Shown here piece by piece: positions 16,833-26,369 of a stretch of DNA of 64,000 nucleotides (within the stretch, counting starts at the first letter, position 1; each line of letters begins with the position of its first letter). Source of the DNA: Achromobacter insolitus (GTDB lineage Bacteria; Pseudomonadota; Gammaproteobacteria; Burkholderiales; Burkholderiaceae_B); contig NZ_NJIF01000014.1 in the NCBI RefSeq assembly GCF_002209555.1, positions 1 to 64,000 on the forward strand, read 5' to 3'. The notes under the pieces were generated by a model, which was not told where the DNA came from, searched no databases, and was given only the letters and a program-made list of their open reading frames with translations. The position numbers and the translations under genes are program-made.

Positions 16833-16847
16833 GTGCGCTCCGCTCGC

Positions 16848-17630
16848 TTATTGCGCCGACAGGTCCGTGCCGAAATATTTGACCGAGATGGTCTTGTAGG
16901 TGCCGTCCGCCTTGATGTCCGCCAACGCCTTGTTGATGGCGGCCTGCAGCTCGGGATTGCCCTTGCGGATCAGCACGCCCGAGTTGCTGAACTCGGCGGT
17001 CTTGTCGGTGGCGGCGATTTTCACGCGGGCGTTGGGCTTTTGCTTTTTGAAGTCCAGGAACGACAGGTTGTCGTTCACCGTGGCTTCGACGCGGCCCGAG
17101 GTCAGCAGGTCGATGGCTTCGTTAAAGCCCTGTACCGCGATCACTTCGGCGCCATGGCTTTGCGCCAGCTTGCCGAAGTTGCTGGTCAGCGTGTTGGCCG
17201 ATTTCTTGCCCTTCAGGTCGTCGAAGGACTTGATGCTGGTGTTGTCGTCGCGCACGATCAGCACGGCGGCCGAGGAGATGTAGGGATCCGAAAAATCGTA
17301 TTTGGCGCGCCGCGCGTCGGTGATGCCGACCTGGTTGATCACCGCGTCGTACCGCTTGGCGTCCAGCCCGGCGATGAGGCCGTCCCATTTGCCTTCGACG
17401 AATTGCGCCTTGACGCCCAAGCGCTCGGCGATCGCGCGGCCGATGTCCACGTCAAACCCGGTAAGCTGGCCGGATGCGTCATGGAAAGTGAAAGGGGCGT
17501 AGGTGCCTTCGGTGCCGATCTTGAACACGCCGGCGGATTTGATCTGGTCCAGTCCGGATTGGGCATGAGCCGCGGACAATGCGGCGACCTGGACGAGGCC
17601 GGCGACGAACAGCGTACGGAAGAGTTTCAT
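16848..17630 (-). CDS. tcyJ: Amino acid (cystine-type) periplasmic binding protein
   Basis: 260 residues with a signal peptide (LFVAGLVQVAALSAAHA). Family 3 solute-binding fold: GTEGTYAPFTFHDASGQLTGFDVD, then KWDGLIAGLDAKRYDAVIN and ARRAKYDFSDPYI, close to the E. coli cystine-binding protein TcyJ. It captures substrate in the periplasm for the permease/ATPase pair downstream. First gene of the operon; ATG at 17630. The divergent gene at 17825 encodes a peptidase. Confidence 0.87.
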   Translation of the reverse strand: MKLFRTLFVAGLVQVAALSAAHAQSGLDQIKSAGVFKIGTEGTYAPFTFHDASGQLTGFDVDIGRAIAERLGVKAQFVEGKWDGLIAGLDAKRYDAVINQVGITDARRAKYDFSDPYISSAAVLIVRDDNTSIKSFDDLKGKKSANTLTSNFGKLAQSHGAEVIAVQGFNEAIDLLTSGRVEATVNDNLSFLDFKKQKPNARVKIAATDKTAEFSNSGVLIRKGNPELQAAINKALADIKADGTYKTISVKYFGTDLSAQ

Positions 17631-17824
17631 GGCGGTGCTCCACGGATGGCAGATATCTCGGGGGAGAGCATCCGTGCCTGCGATGCCCTCCGGCGTAGCC
17701 GCACTCTAACAACGCGCCTATTTTTCCACAAAGCATAAGGAATAGTAAAAATATAGCGGCAAGTCATATGGCAATACCCCTGCTCCGGCGCGATGCCGTC
17801 GGGGTGCATCCAGGCAGGACTTCA

Positions 17825-18910
17825 ATGGAGATCGGTGTGGAACAGCAATGGAATAGGCGGGCTTTCATGATGGCTGCGGCAGGCGCGGCAGCAGCAAGCG
17901 CAATGCCCGCCCAGGCGGCGGACGCCTCGCGGCTGATGCCGGGCAGCGGCAGCATCACGCAGGTGGCGGGGTTGCGGGTGGGGCACTACACCGACACGCG
18001 CCGCCCCACGGGCTGTACGGTCATCATCGCCGAGGCCGGCGCGACCGCCGGAGTCGACGTCCGCGGCGCGGCGCCCGGCACGCGGGAAACCGACCTGCTC
18101 AATCCGGTGAACATGGTGGAGAAGGTGCACGCCGTGGTGCTGTCGGGCGGCAGCGCCTTTGGTCTGGACGCGGCCTCCGGCGTCATGCGCTATTTGGAGG
18201 AAAAGAAGATCGGCTTCGACGTGGGCGTGGCGCACGTGCCCATCGTGCCATCGGCCATTCTGTTCGACCTGGGCGTGGGCGACGCCTCCATCCGGCCGGA
18301 CGCGGCCGCGGGCTATCAGGCCTGCAAGTCGGCCACGGAAGCCGCGCCGCAAGAGGGCAATGTGGGCGCGGGAGCGGGCGCGACGGTGGGCAAGCTGTAC
18401 GGCCCCAAGCGTGCCATGAAGGGCGGCATCGGCAGCGCGTCGCTGACCGTGGCGGGCGTGACGGTGGGCGCCATCGTCGCGGTCAATGCCGTGGGCGATG
18501 TGGTCGATCCGGCCACCGGACGCATCCTGGCCGGCGCCCGCAGCGCGGACGGCAAAATGCTGCTGGATACCCGCGCGGCCATCCTGGCGGGCGACCTGCC
18601 CAAGTCCATGCGCCCCGGCACCGCCACCACCATCGGCCTGGTCGCCACGGATGCCAAGCTCACCAAGGCGCAGGCGCAGAAGATCGCGGGCATGGCGCAT
18701 GATGGGCTGGCGCGCACCATCAATCCCATCCACACCATGCTGGACGGCGACACCATCTTCGCGCTGGGCACAGGCACCTCTGGCAAGCCGGGCAACGTAA
18801 TGCTGCTGGGCGTCATGGCGGCGGAGGCGATGGCAATTGCGGTGCAGCGCGCCATCCTGTCGGCGCGCGCGCTTGAAGGCTATCCCGCCGCAGTGGATTT
18901 CGTCGCCTGA
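17825..18910 (+). CDS. P1 family peptidase (DmpA/NylC-like), Tat-exported
   Basis: 361 residues from ATG 17825, chosen because an AGGA precedes it and the protein then begins with a twin-arginine signal (NRRAFMMAAAGAAAASA). Another in-frame ATG lies at 17768. P1 enzymes are made as precursors and cleave themselves to expose an N-terminal Ser or Thr nucleophile; here the likely site is GGIG-SASLTVAG (Ser204). The N-terminal part has VAGLRVGHYTDTRRPTGCTV and LSGGSAFGLDAASG, typical of the family, which includes D-aminopeptidases, beta-peptidases and nylon-oligomer hydrolases. Substrate unknown. Divergent from the amino acid transporter, which might import its products. Confidence 0.88.
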   Translation: MEIGVEQQWNRRAFMMAAAGAAAASAMPAQAADASRLMPGSGSITQVAGLRVGHYTDTRRPTGCTVIIAEAGATAGVDVRGAAPGTRETDLLNPVNMVEKVHAVVLSGGSAFGLDAASGVMRYLEEKKIGFDVGVAHVPIVPSAILFDLGVGDASIRPDAAAGYQACKSATEAAPQEGNVGAGAGATVGKLYGPKRAMKGGIGSASLTVAGVTVGAIVAVNAVGDVVDPATGRILAGARSADGKMLLDTRAAILAGDLPKSMRPGTATTIGLVATDAKLTKAQAQKIAGMAHDGLARTINPIHTMLDGDTIFALGTGTSGKPGNVMLLGVMAAEAMAIAVQRAILSARALEGYPAAVDFVA

Positions 18911-18995
18911 CGGCTTCGCGTCCTGACCTCGGACTGTCACACAACGGCGCCATCATGGGGGGCGCCGGCGCGTGGCCGGCGGGCGGAGGGCGTGC

Positions 18996-19625
18996 ATGTA
19001 CAAGGGCGAACGATTCAATGGCGCGACGCACCTGGCCGGCCTGGCCCTCGCGGTGGCCGCCTCGGGCGCCCTGATTGCCCGCGCGGCTGAGCTGAAAGTT
19101 GATACGCGGCAGGTCATCGCCTGCGCCGTGTTCGCCGCGTCGATGATCGCGGTCTATGCGTCGTCGGTGCTGTTCCATTGCACAAGGGGGCGCCGCAAGG
19201 CTACGTGGGCCAAGGCTGACCACTGCGCCATCTACCTGTTGATCGCAGGCACGTATACGCCGCTGGCCTACGGGCCGGTGGAACATGGCTGGGGCGCCGC
19301 CATGGGCGTGGCGATCTGGCTGCTGGCCGCGGTCGGCATCAGCCGCGAACTGTGGTGGGCGCGCGGCGCGGCGCCGGCATTGCCCTTGTATCTGGCGATG
19401 GGATGGCTGGGCGTGATGTTTGCCGCGCCGATCGCGGGCGCGTTGTCCGCGGCCGGGCTGGCCTGGCTGCTGGCCGGGGCGGCGGTCTACACCGCCGGCA
19501 CGCTCTTCTACGTGAATGACAAGCGCTGGCCCCACGCGCACGGCATCTGGCACCTGTTCGTCATGGGCGGCACGGCCTGCCACTTCGTGACGGTATTCGG
19601 CTTCCTGCGGCTGAGCCCGGCCTGA
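18996..19625 (+). CDS. Haemolysin III family (TrhA/YqfA) membrane protein
   Basis: 209 residues from ATG 18996, with a GGAGG about 6 bases before it. Seven membrane helices and the family motifs ERFNGATHLAG, SSVLFHCTRG (Ser and His), DHCAIYLLIAGTYTPLA and the terminal HGIWHLFVMGGTACHF. The conserved Asp/His residues are those of the progestin-receptor/adiponectin-receptor hydrolase fold. Despite the name, homologues are thought to act in membrane lipid homeostasis, not haemolysis. Convergent with kynR. Confidence 0.92.
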   Translation: MYKGERFNGATHLAGLALAVAASGALIARAAELKVDTRQVIACAVFAASMIAVYASSVLFHCTRGRRKATWAKADHCAIYLLIAGTYTPLAYGPVEHGWGAAMGVAIWLLAAVGISRELWWARGAAPALPLYLAMGWLGVMFAAPIAGALSAAGLAWLLAGAAVYTAGTLFYVNDKRWPHAHGIWHLFVMGGTACHFVTVFGFLRLSPA

Positions 19626-19637
19626 GCGCCGCCGTTC

Positions 19638-20111
19638 CTAGCGCCAGCTTGCCAGTGGCAGCATGCCGCCGCGGTTTTTCACTTTGCGCATGACGATATG
19701 CGAACAGAGGTCGCGCACGCCGGGGATCTTGCTGAGCTTGTCCTCGACGAATTGCGAGAACGCCGTCAGGTTGCGCGTGCGCACCATCAGAATGTAGTTG
19801 GACGCGCCGGTCACGATGCTGGCCTCGGTGATTTCATCATGCAGCGCGATCCCCGCCAGGAATTCCTCGTGCCAGCCGGGACGTGACTGGTCCAGCGACA
19901 CGTGGACGATGGCCTCCAGTTCGAAACCCAGCTTTTCGGCGTCCAGCACGGCGCGGTAGCTGCGGATCAAGCCGCTGTCTTCCAGTGCGCGGACCCGCCG
20001 CAGGCAGGCCGAGGGCGACAGCGCCACCTGCTCGGCCAGGTCCTGGTTGCTGAGGTGGCCGTTTTCCTGCAACCGGTAAAGAATGCGCTGGTCTATCGCG
20101 TCGATCTGCAT
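19638..20111 (-). CDS. kynR: Lrp/AsnC family regulator, probably KynR
   Basis: 157 residues from ATG 20111; the in-frame TTG at 20129 lacks support. Helix-turn-helix near the N-terminus (IDQRILYRLQENGHL, SNQDLAEQVALSPSACLRRVRALEDSG) and a RAM ligand-binding domain (EAIVHVSLDQ, VTGASNYILMVRTRNL). Divergent from kynureninase across 138 bases. This is the arrangement of KynR, which in other proteobacteria senses kynurenine and turns on kynurenine breakdown. A dyad at 20193-20214 is the likely operator. Confidence 0.88.
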   Translation of the reverse strand: MQIDAIDQRILYRLQENGHLSNQDLAEQVALSPSACLRRVRALEDSGLIRSYRAVLDAEKLGFELEAIVHVSLDQSRPGWHEEFLAGIALHDEITEASIVTGASNYILMVRTRNLTAFSQFVEDKLSKIPGVRDLCSHIVMRKVKNRGGMLPLASWR

Positions 20112-20192
20112 GATGCAATCAAATTCCAAAAAAATGAATCATGTGCAATCCAATGCGAAAACCTAGGGTAATCCGCGCCTGAATTTGCAATT

Positions 20193-20214
20193 TATCAGCC
20201 TGATCACGCTGATA
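20193..20214. promoter_or_regulatory. Candidate KynR operator
   Basis: TATCAGC-N8-GCTGATA, a perfect 7-bp dyad 36 bases upstream of the kynU start and 82 bases from the kynR start. Its position would allow control of kynU and autoregulation. Confidence 0.5.
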
Positions 20215-20249
20215 GTATGTATCCGGAATATAGCCTCAAGGAGCTGGAA

Positions 20250-21500
20250 ATGAACACCCGTGAAGCCTGCGTGGACGCAGACCGCCTAGACCCTCTGGCG
20301 GCCCTCAAGGACCGCTTCGATCTGCCGCCGGGCGTCCTCTACATGGACGGCAATTCGCTGGGCGTGCTGCCCAAGGCCGCCGCCGCCCGCGCCGCTTCGG
20401 TGATCGGCCAGGAATGGGGCACGGGACTGATCCGCAGCTGGAACACCGCTGGCTGGTTCGACTTGCCCAGCCGCCTGGGCGACAAGCTGGGCCGCCTGCT
20501 GGGCGCGCGCGAAGGCGAGCTGGTCGTGACCGACACGACCTCGTTGAACATTTTCAAGGCATTGGCCGCGGGCCTGCGCATCCAGCAACACCAACATCCC
20601 GAGCGCCGCGTCATCCTGTCCGAGCGCGACAATTTCCCCACTGACCTCTACATGATCCAGGGCATGATCGACCTGCTGCAGCAGGGCTATGAAATGCGCC
20701 TGATCGACGATGACCTGCCCCTGGACAAGGCGCTGGACGAGTCCGTGGCGGTCATGCTGCTGTCGCACGTGAACTACCGCAGCGGCCAGATGCACGACAT
20801 GGCCGCCGTGACGGCGCTCGCGCATGAGCGCGGCGCGCTGGCCATCTGGGATCTGGCGCACGCCGCGGGCGCGGTGCCGGTCGACCTGAATGGCGCCGAC
20901 GCCGACTTTGCCGTGGGCTGCACCTATAAGTACTTGAACGGCGGCCCGGGTTCGCCCGCCTTCATCTGGGTGGCGCCGCGCCACAGCAAGGACTTCTGGC
21001 AGCCGTTGTCGGGCTGGTGGGGCCACTCGCGGCCGTTCGACATGGCCGTGGCCTACGAGCCGGCGGGCGGCGTGCGCCGCTACCTGTGCGGTACCCAGCC
21101 CATCGTGTCGCTGTCGCTGGTGGAATGCGGATTGGACGTGGCGCATGCCGCCGACATGGCCGAAGTGCGCAAGAAGTCGCTGGCGCTGGGTGACCTGTTC
21201 ATCGCGCTGGTCGAGGAGCGTTGTGAGGGCCATCCGCTCACGCTGGTGACGCCGCGCAACCACGCGGACCGCGGCAGCCACGTCAGCTTCCGTCACCCCA
21301 ACGGCTTCGAAGTGATGCAGGCGTTGATCGCGCGCGGCGTGATCGGCGACTACCGCGAACCCGAGGTGCTGCGCTTTGGCCTGACGCCGTTGTATTTCGG
21401 CTATGCCGATGTGTGGGATGCCGTCGACATCCTCAAGGACGTGCTGGACACGCGCGCCTGGGACAAGCCGGAATTCAAGCATCGCGCCGCCGTGACCTGA
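20250..21500 (+). CDS. kynU: Kynureninase
   Basis: 416 residues from ATG 20250 with AAGGAG just upstream. PLP enzyme of tryptophan breakdown that cleaves kynurenine to anthranilate and alanine. Visible features: [11 protein letters not shown] at the N-terminus, [28 protein letters not shown] (PLP aspartate) and the PLP lysine 227 in [16 protein letters not shown]. The usual partners kynA and kynB are not in the window. Followed by an amino acid permease gene that is probably cotranscribed. Confidence 0.96.
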   Translation: MNTREACVDADRLDPLAALKDRFDLPPGVLYMDGNSLGVLPKAAAARAASVIGQEWGTGLIRSWNTAGWFDLPSRLGDKLGRLLGAREGELVVTDTTSLNIFKALAAGLRIQQHQHPERRVILSERDNFPTDLYMIQGMIDLLQQGYEMRLIDDDLPLDKALDESVAVMLLSHVNYRSGQMHDMAAVTALAHERGALAIWDLAHAAGAVPVDLNGADADFAVGCTYKYLNGGPGSPAFIWVAPRHSKDFWQPLSGWWGHSRPFDMAVAYEPAGGVRRYLCGTQPIVSLSLVECGLDVAHAADMAEVRKKSLALGDLFIALVEERCEGHPLTLVTPRNHADRGSHVSFRHPNGFEVMQALIARGVIGDYREPEVLRFGLTPLYFGYADVWDAVDILKDVLDTRAWDKPEFKHRAAVT

Positions 21501-21583
21501 GCGGGCCGCGACACAGCGATATTGCGCGGGCCATAACGGCCCTATATCCATAAAAGAAGAGAGCGCAGGACCTGGAGGAGACA

Positions 21584-22990
21584 ATGCAACAACAGAAAGG
21601 ATTCGGCCAGATCGCCGAACGTGAGCAGGGCCTGAAACGACGGCTGACCTCGGGACAGATGAGCATGATCGCCATTGGGGGCGCCATTGGCACGGGCCTG
21701 TTCCTGGGCAGCAAGTTCGCCATCGGCTTTGCCGGGCCCAGCGTGATCATCAGCTATGCCATCGGCGGCCTGATCACGCTATTGCTGATGGGCTGCCTGG
21801 CGGAAATGACGGTGGCGCACTCCACCTCGGGTTCCTTCGGCGCCTATGCCGAACACTATGTCGGTCCGCTGGCGGGTTTTCTGGTGCGCTATGCGTACTG
21901 GTCTTGCGTGGTGCTGGCAGTGGGTACCGAGGTCACCGCCGTGGCCGAATACATGAAGTTCTGGTTTCCGGACGTGCCAGGCTGGCAATGGGTCTGCCTG
22001 TTCTCGGCGGCGCTGATCTTCATCAACGCGATGAGCGTCAAGACATTCGGCACGGTCGAATACTGGTTCTCCACCATCAAGATCACCGCCATCGTGGCCT
22101 TCATCATCCTGGGCGCCTACGTGGTCTGGGGCAGCCCGCAATACGGCACGGCGCTGTACACCTCGCACGGCGGGTTCTTCCCGAACGGCGTGTGGGGCAT
22201 GTGGATCGCGGTGGTCATCTCGATCTTCAGCTATCTCAGCGTGGAGATGATCGCGGTGGCGGCGGGCGAGGCCGAAGACCCAGAGCGTGCGGTCAAGCAG
22301 GCCTTTCGCGCCACCATCGTGCGGCTGGTGGTGTTCTACCTGCTGACGCTGGCGCTGATCCTGGCCATCGTGCCCTGGGACGAGGCGGGCAAGGGCGGCA
22401 GCCCCTTCGTCAAAGTGATGCAGGCGCTGGAGATTCCCGGCGCGGCCGGCGTTATCAACTTCATTGTGCTGGTGGCGGCGCTGTCGGCCATGAACAGCCA
22501 GCTCTACATCACTACGCGCATGATGTTCAGCCTGTCACGCGCAGGCCATGCGCCGTCCGCGCTTGGCCGGCTGAGCCGCAATGGCACGCCCTTGAATGCG
22601 CTGCTGCTGTCGACCAGCGGCATCGCCATCGCCGCGGTGCTGAACGTGCTTTATCCCGAAACCTCGTTCACGCTGATGATGGCGATTTCGATGTTTGGCG
22701 CGCTGTTTACGTGGATGATGATCTTCGTGACCCACTATTGCTTCCGTCGCCGCTGGGCGCGCGAAGGCGGCGGGCACTTGTCATTCCGCATGCCGGGGTT
22801 TCCGGTGCTGACGCTATTGGGCGCGGGCGCGATGCTGGCTATTCTGGCCACGACCTATTTCACCAGCGTCTTCAAGATGACGCTGGTGTTCGGCGTGCCG
22901 TTCCTGCTGGTGCTGGCTGCGCTGTACCAGTTGCTGTTTCGCCGGCGTGGGGAAACCGTGGCGCTGACCCCGCGCAGTCAGCGCTCCTGA
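21584..22990 (+). CDS. Amino acid permease (APC superfamily)
   Basis: 468 residues with twelve membrane helices; RBS GGAG upstream. N-terminus LKRRLTSGQMSMIAIGGAIGTGLFLGS is the amino acid transporter (AAT) family signature, and FSYLSVEMIAVAAGEAEDP is the conserved helix 6-7 region. It lies 83 bases downstream of kynU, so it may import tryptophan, kynurenine or another aromatic amino acid; this is inference from position, and GABA or other amino acids remain possible. Confidence 0.88.
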   Translation: MQQQKGFGQIAEREQGLKRRLTSGQMSMIAIGGAIGTGLFLGSKFAIGFAGPSVIISYAIGGLITLLLMGCLAEMTVAHSTSGSFGAYAEHYVGPLAGFLVRYAYWSCVVLAVGTEVTAVAEYMKFWFPDVPGWQWVCLFSAALIFINAMSVKTFGTVEYWFSTIKITAIVAFIILGAYVVWGSPQYGTALYTSHGGFFPNGVWGMWIAVVISIFSYLSVEMIAVAAGEAEDPERAVKQAFRATIVRLVVFYLLTLALILAIVPWDEAGKGGSPFVKVMQALEIPGAAGVINFIVLVAALSAMNSQLYITTRMMFSLSRAGHAPSALGRLSRNGTPLNALLLSTSGIAIAAVLNVLYPETSFTLMMAISMFGALFTWMMIFVTHYCFRRRWAREGGGHLSFRMPGFPVLTLLGAGAMLAILATTYFTSVFKMTLVFGVPFLLVLAALYQLLFRRRGETVALTPRSQRS

Positions 22991-23006
22991 TTCCGGCGGA
23001 CTGCGA

Positions 23007-23420
23007 TCAAGCGCTGGCCACGGCCGGCGCGGACTGCTCGATGGACTGTTCCTGCGGCGCCGGCGCAAACACGCGCAGCCGGTGCCCGTCGGGGTCCAGC
23101 GCCACGAAGGTGCGGCCGAAATCCATGTCGGTGGGCGCCTGCAGGATGGGCAGGCCGCGCAGGCTCCAGTCCAGGTGGCGGCGGTCCAGTGCCTGGGCAT
23201 CGGGGACGGTGAAGGCCAGCTCGGTCGCGCCGCCGCGGCCGGCGGCGGCCGGTTCCACGGTGTAACGCGACCACAGACCCAGCATCAGGCCGGAATCGAG
23301 CCTGAAAAGCGCGAAGGTGGGGGAGCTTTCGAGAGGCGGGCGCTGCAGCAGCGCGCTGTAGAAGGCGGCGCTGGCTGCGGGCTTTTCGACGTAGAAAATG
23401 ACGAAATTGGTGTCTGACAT
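23007..23420 (-). CDS. VOC (glyoxalase/bleomycin-resistance fold) protein
   Basis: 137 residues, two beta-alpha-beta-beta-beta units. FVIFYVEKPAASAAFYSALLQRPP starts the first unit and FGRTFVALDPDGHRLRVFAP closes the second, matching the VOC family. Metal ligands cannot be fixed by eye and no reaction can be assigned. It follows the YafY-type regulator gene on the same strand with a 69-base gap, so that regulator may control it. Confidence 0.83.
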   Translation of the reverse strand: MSDTNFVIFYVEKPAASAAFYSALLQRPPLESSPTFALFRLDSGLMLGLWSRYTVEPAAAGRGGATELAFTVPDAQALDRRHLDWSLRGLPILQAPTDMDFGRTFVALDPDGHRLRVFAPAPQEQSIEQSAPAVASA

Positions 23421-23489
23421 GATGCGCTCCGGGTGGTTGAGGCGCTCATCTTAGACAGGGGTGCTGTCAGTTTTTGGCAGTAGCCTGCA

Positions 23490-24179
23490 TCAGTTTTTTT
23501 GGGGCGCATGGGCGATTGCGCGCCACTCCTTGAGCAGCGCATGACGACGCTTGGGATAGCGTGGGCCGGGCGTGAGCGTGGCGATGCGGTCGGTGCGGAA
23601 ATGGCGGAAATCCTGCCGCAGTTCGCACCAGGCCATGACGATGCGCACACTGTCGAAAAACCCCAATGCAAATGGCCAGATCACTCGCGCGGAATCGGCA
23701 CCCTTGTCATCCCGGTAGGTAATGTCGATCTTCAGTTCATTGCGTATGGCCTGGCGGATCAGCGACAGGTCCACGCGATCGATCACCCGCATCGCGCTGG
23801 GGCCGACCAGCAGCGGTATCGCATCCAGCCCGTCGCGCAGTTCCGTGGGCAGCACGGCCCCGATCTTGGCCAGCGCGTTGCTCGCAGCCTGCGCCAGGCG
23901 CGGATCGGCGCGGTCCGCCACCCAGCGGGTGCCCAGCACCAGCGCTTCGATTTCCTCGGTGCTGAACATCAGCGGCGGCAACATGAAGCCAGGCCGCAGG
24001 ACGTAGCCCACGCCTGGCTCGCCTTCGATCTCGGCGCCCTGCGACTGCAGGGTGGCGATGTCGCGATACAGCGTGCGTATGCTGACGCCAAGGTCGGCGG
24101 CCAGCTGGCGGCCGCTGACGGGGCGGCGATGGCAGCGCAAGGTCTGCATCAGGCCCAGGAGGCGTTCGGTGCGGGACAT
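23490..24179 (-). CDS. YafY/DeoR-type transcriptional regulator with WYL domain
   Basis: 229 residues from ATG 24179. N-terminal winged helix (ERLLGLMQTLRCHRRPVSGRQLA, LGVSIRTLYRDIATL), then a WYL-type ligand-sensing domain (IDITYRDDKGADSARVIWPFALGFFDSVRIVMAWCELRQDFRHFRTDRI). Such regulators often control neighbouring small enzymes of the VOC or DinB families; the VOC gene directly downstream is the natural candidate target. Confidence 0.88.
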   Translation of the reverse strand: MSRTERLLGLMQTLRCHRRPVSGRQLAADLGVSIRTLYRDIATLQSQGAEIEGEPGVGYVLRPGFMLPPLMFSTEEIEALVLGTRWVADRADPRLAQAASNALAKIGAVLPTELRDGLDAIPLLVGPSAMRVIDRVDLSLIRQAIRNELKIDITYRDDKGADSARVIWPFALGFFDSVRIVMAWCELRQDFRHFRTDRIATLTPGPRYPKRRHALLKEWRAIAHAPQKN

Positions 24180-24266
24180 GGGGCGGGGCAGGGAATGACG
24201 GATCCATAATGCTGCCACGAAATGGCAGCATTCGGGGGGCGCCCAGCCGGCTCTGCCGCAGGTCGT

Positions 24267-25238
24267 TCAGGCCGGGGGCAGGGCGATCAGCCAGTCATGC
24301 ACGCGCGCGGCCAGGTCCAGGCTGTTGCGATCCATCATCAGCATGTGGGAATTGCCCGCGATGCCCAGTTCCGGCAGCGACAGCAGGGTGACGCAGGGAT
24401 GCCGCCGCGCGAAGTCGCGGGCCCGCTCGCGCATGCGCGGCCAGCGCGGGTCCGTGTCCATGTTGTCGCCCATGAGGATCAGGGTGGGCGTGCGGTAATC
24501 GGTGTCCAGTTCCGGGATGCTGGCCGGTTCCAGCGCGACGACGGCGCGTACGCGGTCGGGCCGCGCCGCGGCCGCGCGTATGCCGAACACCCCCGCTTGC
24601 GAGTGGCAGATGACGATCATGCGGCCGACCCGCTCCAGCAGGGCCAGATAGCCGCGGAGAATGGCGGCGTCGGTATGCACCCAGCGCGGGACCATCTGCG
24701 CCGCCAGTTCGCCGAACGCCTCCAGCGGGAACTGCGTATTGGCATAGGCGCTGTCGGGGCCGGGCCGGGTGCCGGGGCGTCCGATGCGAAAGCGCGTGTA
24801 GCAGTCTTCCTGCGCCTGCACGATGGGAGCTTCCCGCCAGATCTCGGGGACCGGCGCAAAGCCGGAGCGGCCCCGTTCCACGGCGTCGCACAGATAGGCG
24901 TCCCAGCCGCGGCGCAGGAAAGCATGCAGCCAGCCCTGGCGGCCGTCGGGAGTGGTTTCCCACGCGGCGCCCGTCATGCCGCCGCCGTGCCAGAAGGCCA
25001 GTGGCGGTCTGCCGCTGGCGGGTTCGGCCAGGAAATACTGCGCGTACATCTGCTCGACGCGGTAGGTGCCGTTGGGATCCAGGGCCACGGGTTGGCCGCC
25101 CTCGGCCATGACCACTTCGCGCCGCGGCAGGCCGGACAGGCGCGCGTCGCGGCCGCCGACATGGAAGGATCCCATGTCGCGCAACCGGATGGGCGCGCGC
25201 GCGTCGGCTGCGGCGTGGCCGGAATCGTCCGCCATCAT
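24267..25238 (-). CDS. Alpha/beta hydrolase (esterase-like)
   Basis: 323 residues. The oxyanion-hole motif FWHGGGMTGAAWE is followed by the nucleophile elbow CHSQAG (first residue Cys instead of the common Gly). The likely Asp lies in LILMGDNMDTD and the His in GIAGNSHMLMMD. There is no signal peptide, so it is cytoplasmic. The start codon overlaps the stop of the TTT-receptor gene (ATGA), so the two are one operon. The receptor probably supplies the substrate or a related carboxylate. Substrate unknown. Confidence 0.87.
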   Translation of the reverse strand: MMADDSGHAAADARAPIRLRDMGSFHVGGRDARLSGLPRREVVMAEGGQPVALDPNGTYRVEQMYAQYFLAEPASGRPPLAFWHGGGMTGAAWETTPDGRQGWLHAFLRRGWDAYLCDAVERGRSGFAPVPEIWREAPIVQAQEDCYTRFRIGRPGTRPGPDSAYANTQFPLEAFGELAAQMVPRWVHTDAAILRGYLALLERVGRMIVICHSQAGVFGIRAAAARPDRVRAVVALEPASIPELDTDYRTPTLILMGDNMDTDPRWPRMRERARDFARRHPCVTLLSLPELGIAGNSHMLMMDRNSLDLAARVHDWLIALPPA

Positions 25239-26248
25239 TCGGCCCGGATATGGTTGGCCTGGATCACGTCTTTCCAGCGCGCGGTCTCGGCCACCACGAA
25301 ATCGCCCAGCGCCTGGCGCGGGCCGGCGGCGGTTTCCACGCCCAGCTCGCGCATCTTGGCTGCGACCTCGGGCGCCTGCAAGGCCTCGTTGAAGGCGCCG
25401 TGCAGTGTGGCAAGCGTGGCATCCGGCGTGCGGGCCGGCGCCATGATGCCGAACCAGGGCGTGATCAGGAAATCGGGGACGCCGGCTTGCGCGAAGGTCG
25501 GCACGTCCGGAATGGCCGGCGCGCGCTTGTCGCTGGCCACGGCCAGCGCCCGCAGCTTGCCCGCGCGGATGTTGGCCAGCGACGCCGGCAGGTTGTCGAA
25601 GTACATGTCGACCTGGCCGCCCAGGAGGTCCGCGGCGACCTGTCCGGCGCCCTTGTAGGGGATGTGCGCCACATCGATGCCGGTGCGCAGTTTGAGCAGT
25701 TCCGTGGCCAGGTGGGCAGAGCCGCCCACGCCCGACGAGGCCGAGTTCAGCTTGCCCGGATTGGCGCGGGCGTAGGCCAGCAGTTCGGCCACCGTCCGTG
25801 CCGGCACTTTCGGGTTGACGACCAGCACGCTGGGCACCGTGCCGACCATGGCGACGGGCGCGAAGTCCTTGACGATGTCGTAGGGCGCGGGCTGGTAGAG
25901 CGACGGCGCGACCGTGCAGCCGAAGGCGCACATCAGCAGCGTGTAGCCGTCGGGCGCGGCGCGGGCCACGGCCTGCGCGCCGATATTGCCGCCGGCACCC
26001 GCCCGGTTCTCCACGATCAGCGGCTGGCCCAGGCGTTTGGCCAGGCTGTCGCTGAGAATGCGGGCCAGGATATCGGGCGTGCCGCCAGCAGGGAAGGGCA
26101 CCACCAGCGTGACGGGGCGGTCGGGAAAGCCGGCGGCCGCGGCCGGCTGGGCTGCGCCCAGGAACAGCGCGGCGCCTGCCAACGCGGCCGCCGTCCAGCG
26201 GCGGGAGTAGGCGCGCCAGCGCGCGGCGTTCGGGCCCAAGGGGTTCAT
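25235..26248 (-). CDS. Bug/TTT family periplasmic solute-binding receptor
   Basis: 337 residues from ATG 26248 with a signal peptide (AAALAGAALFLGAAQPAAAA). Bug signatures: FPDRPVTLVVPFPAGGTPDILAR, ENRAGAGGNIGAQAVARAAPDGYTLL, HIPYKGAGQVAADLLGGQVDM. These receptors bind carboxylates, amides or aromatic acids in Bordetella and relatives; many have no transporter next to them, as here. First gene of an operon with the alpha/beta hydrolase, divergent from a LysR gene. Confidence 0.93.
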   Translation of the reverse strand: MNPLGPNAARWRAYSRRWTAAALAGAALFLGAAQPAAAAGFPDRPVTLVVPFPAGGTPDILARILSDSLAKRLGQPLIVENRAGAGGNIGAQAVARAAPDGYTLLMCAFGCTVAPSLYQPAPYDIVKDFAPVAMVGTVPSVLVVNPKVPARTVAELLAYARANPGKLNSASSGVGGSAHLATELLKLRTGIDVAHIPYKGAGQVAADLLGGQVDMYFDNLPASLANIRAGKLRALAVASDKRAPAIPDVPTFAQAGVPDFLITPWFGIMAPARTPDATLATLHGAFNEALQAPEVAAKMRELGVETAAGPRQALGDFVVAETARWKDVIQANHIRAE

Positions 26249-26369
26249 TGCGGCAGTCTCCGGAAAGTCGGGGTCGGGTGCGAAAGGTCCCGATCTGCCG
26301 CGGACTGTAGCCAAGGCCGGCCGCCTTGCCCAATGCCGGTTGCGCAAGGGCGATATGTCAAAAACGATA

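Noticed and set aside
24267-26333. One 688-codon minus-strand frame joining the hydrolase to sequence over the TTT receptor gene
   Set aside because: The upstream half is an out-of-frame reading of the receptor; the hydrolase starts at 25238 with an ATGA overlap, so there is no fusion.
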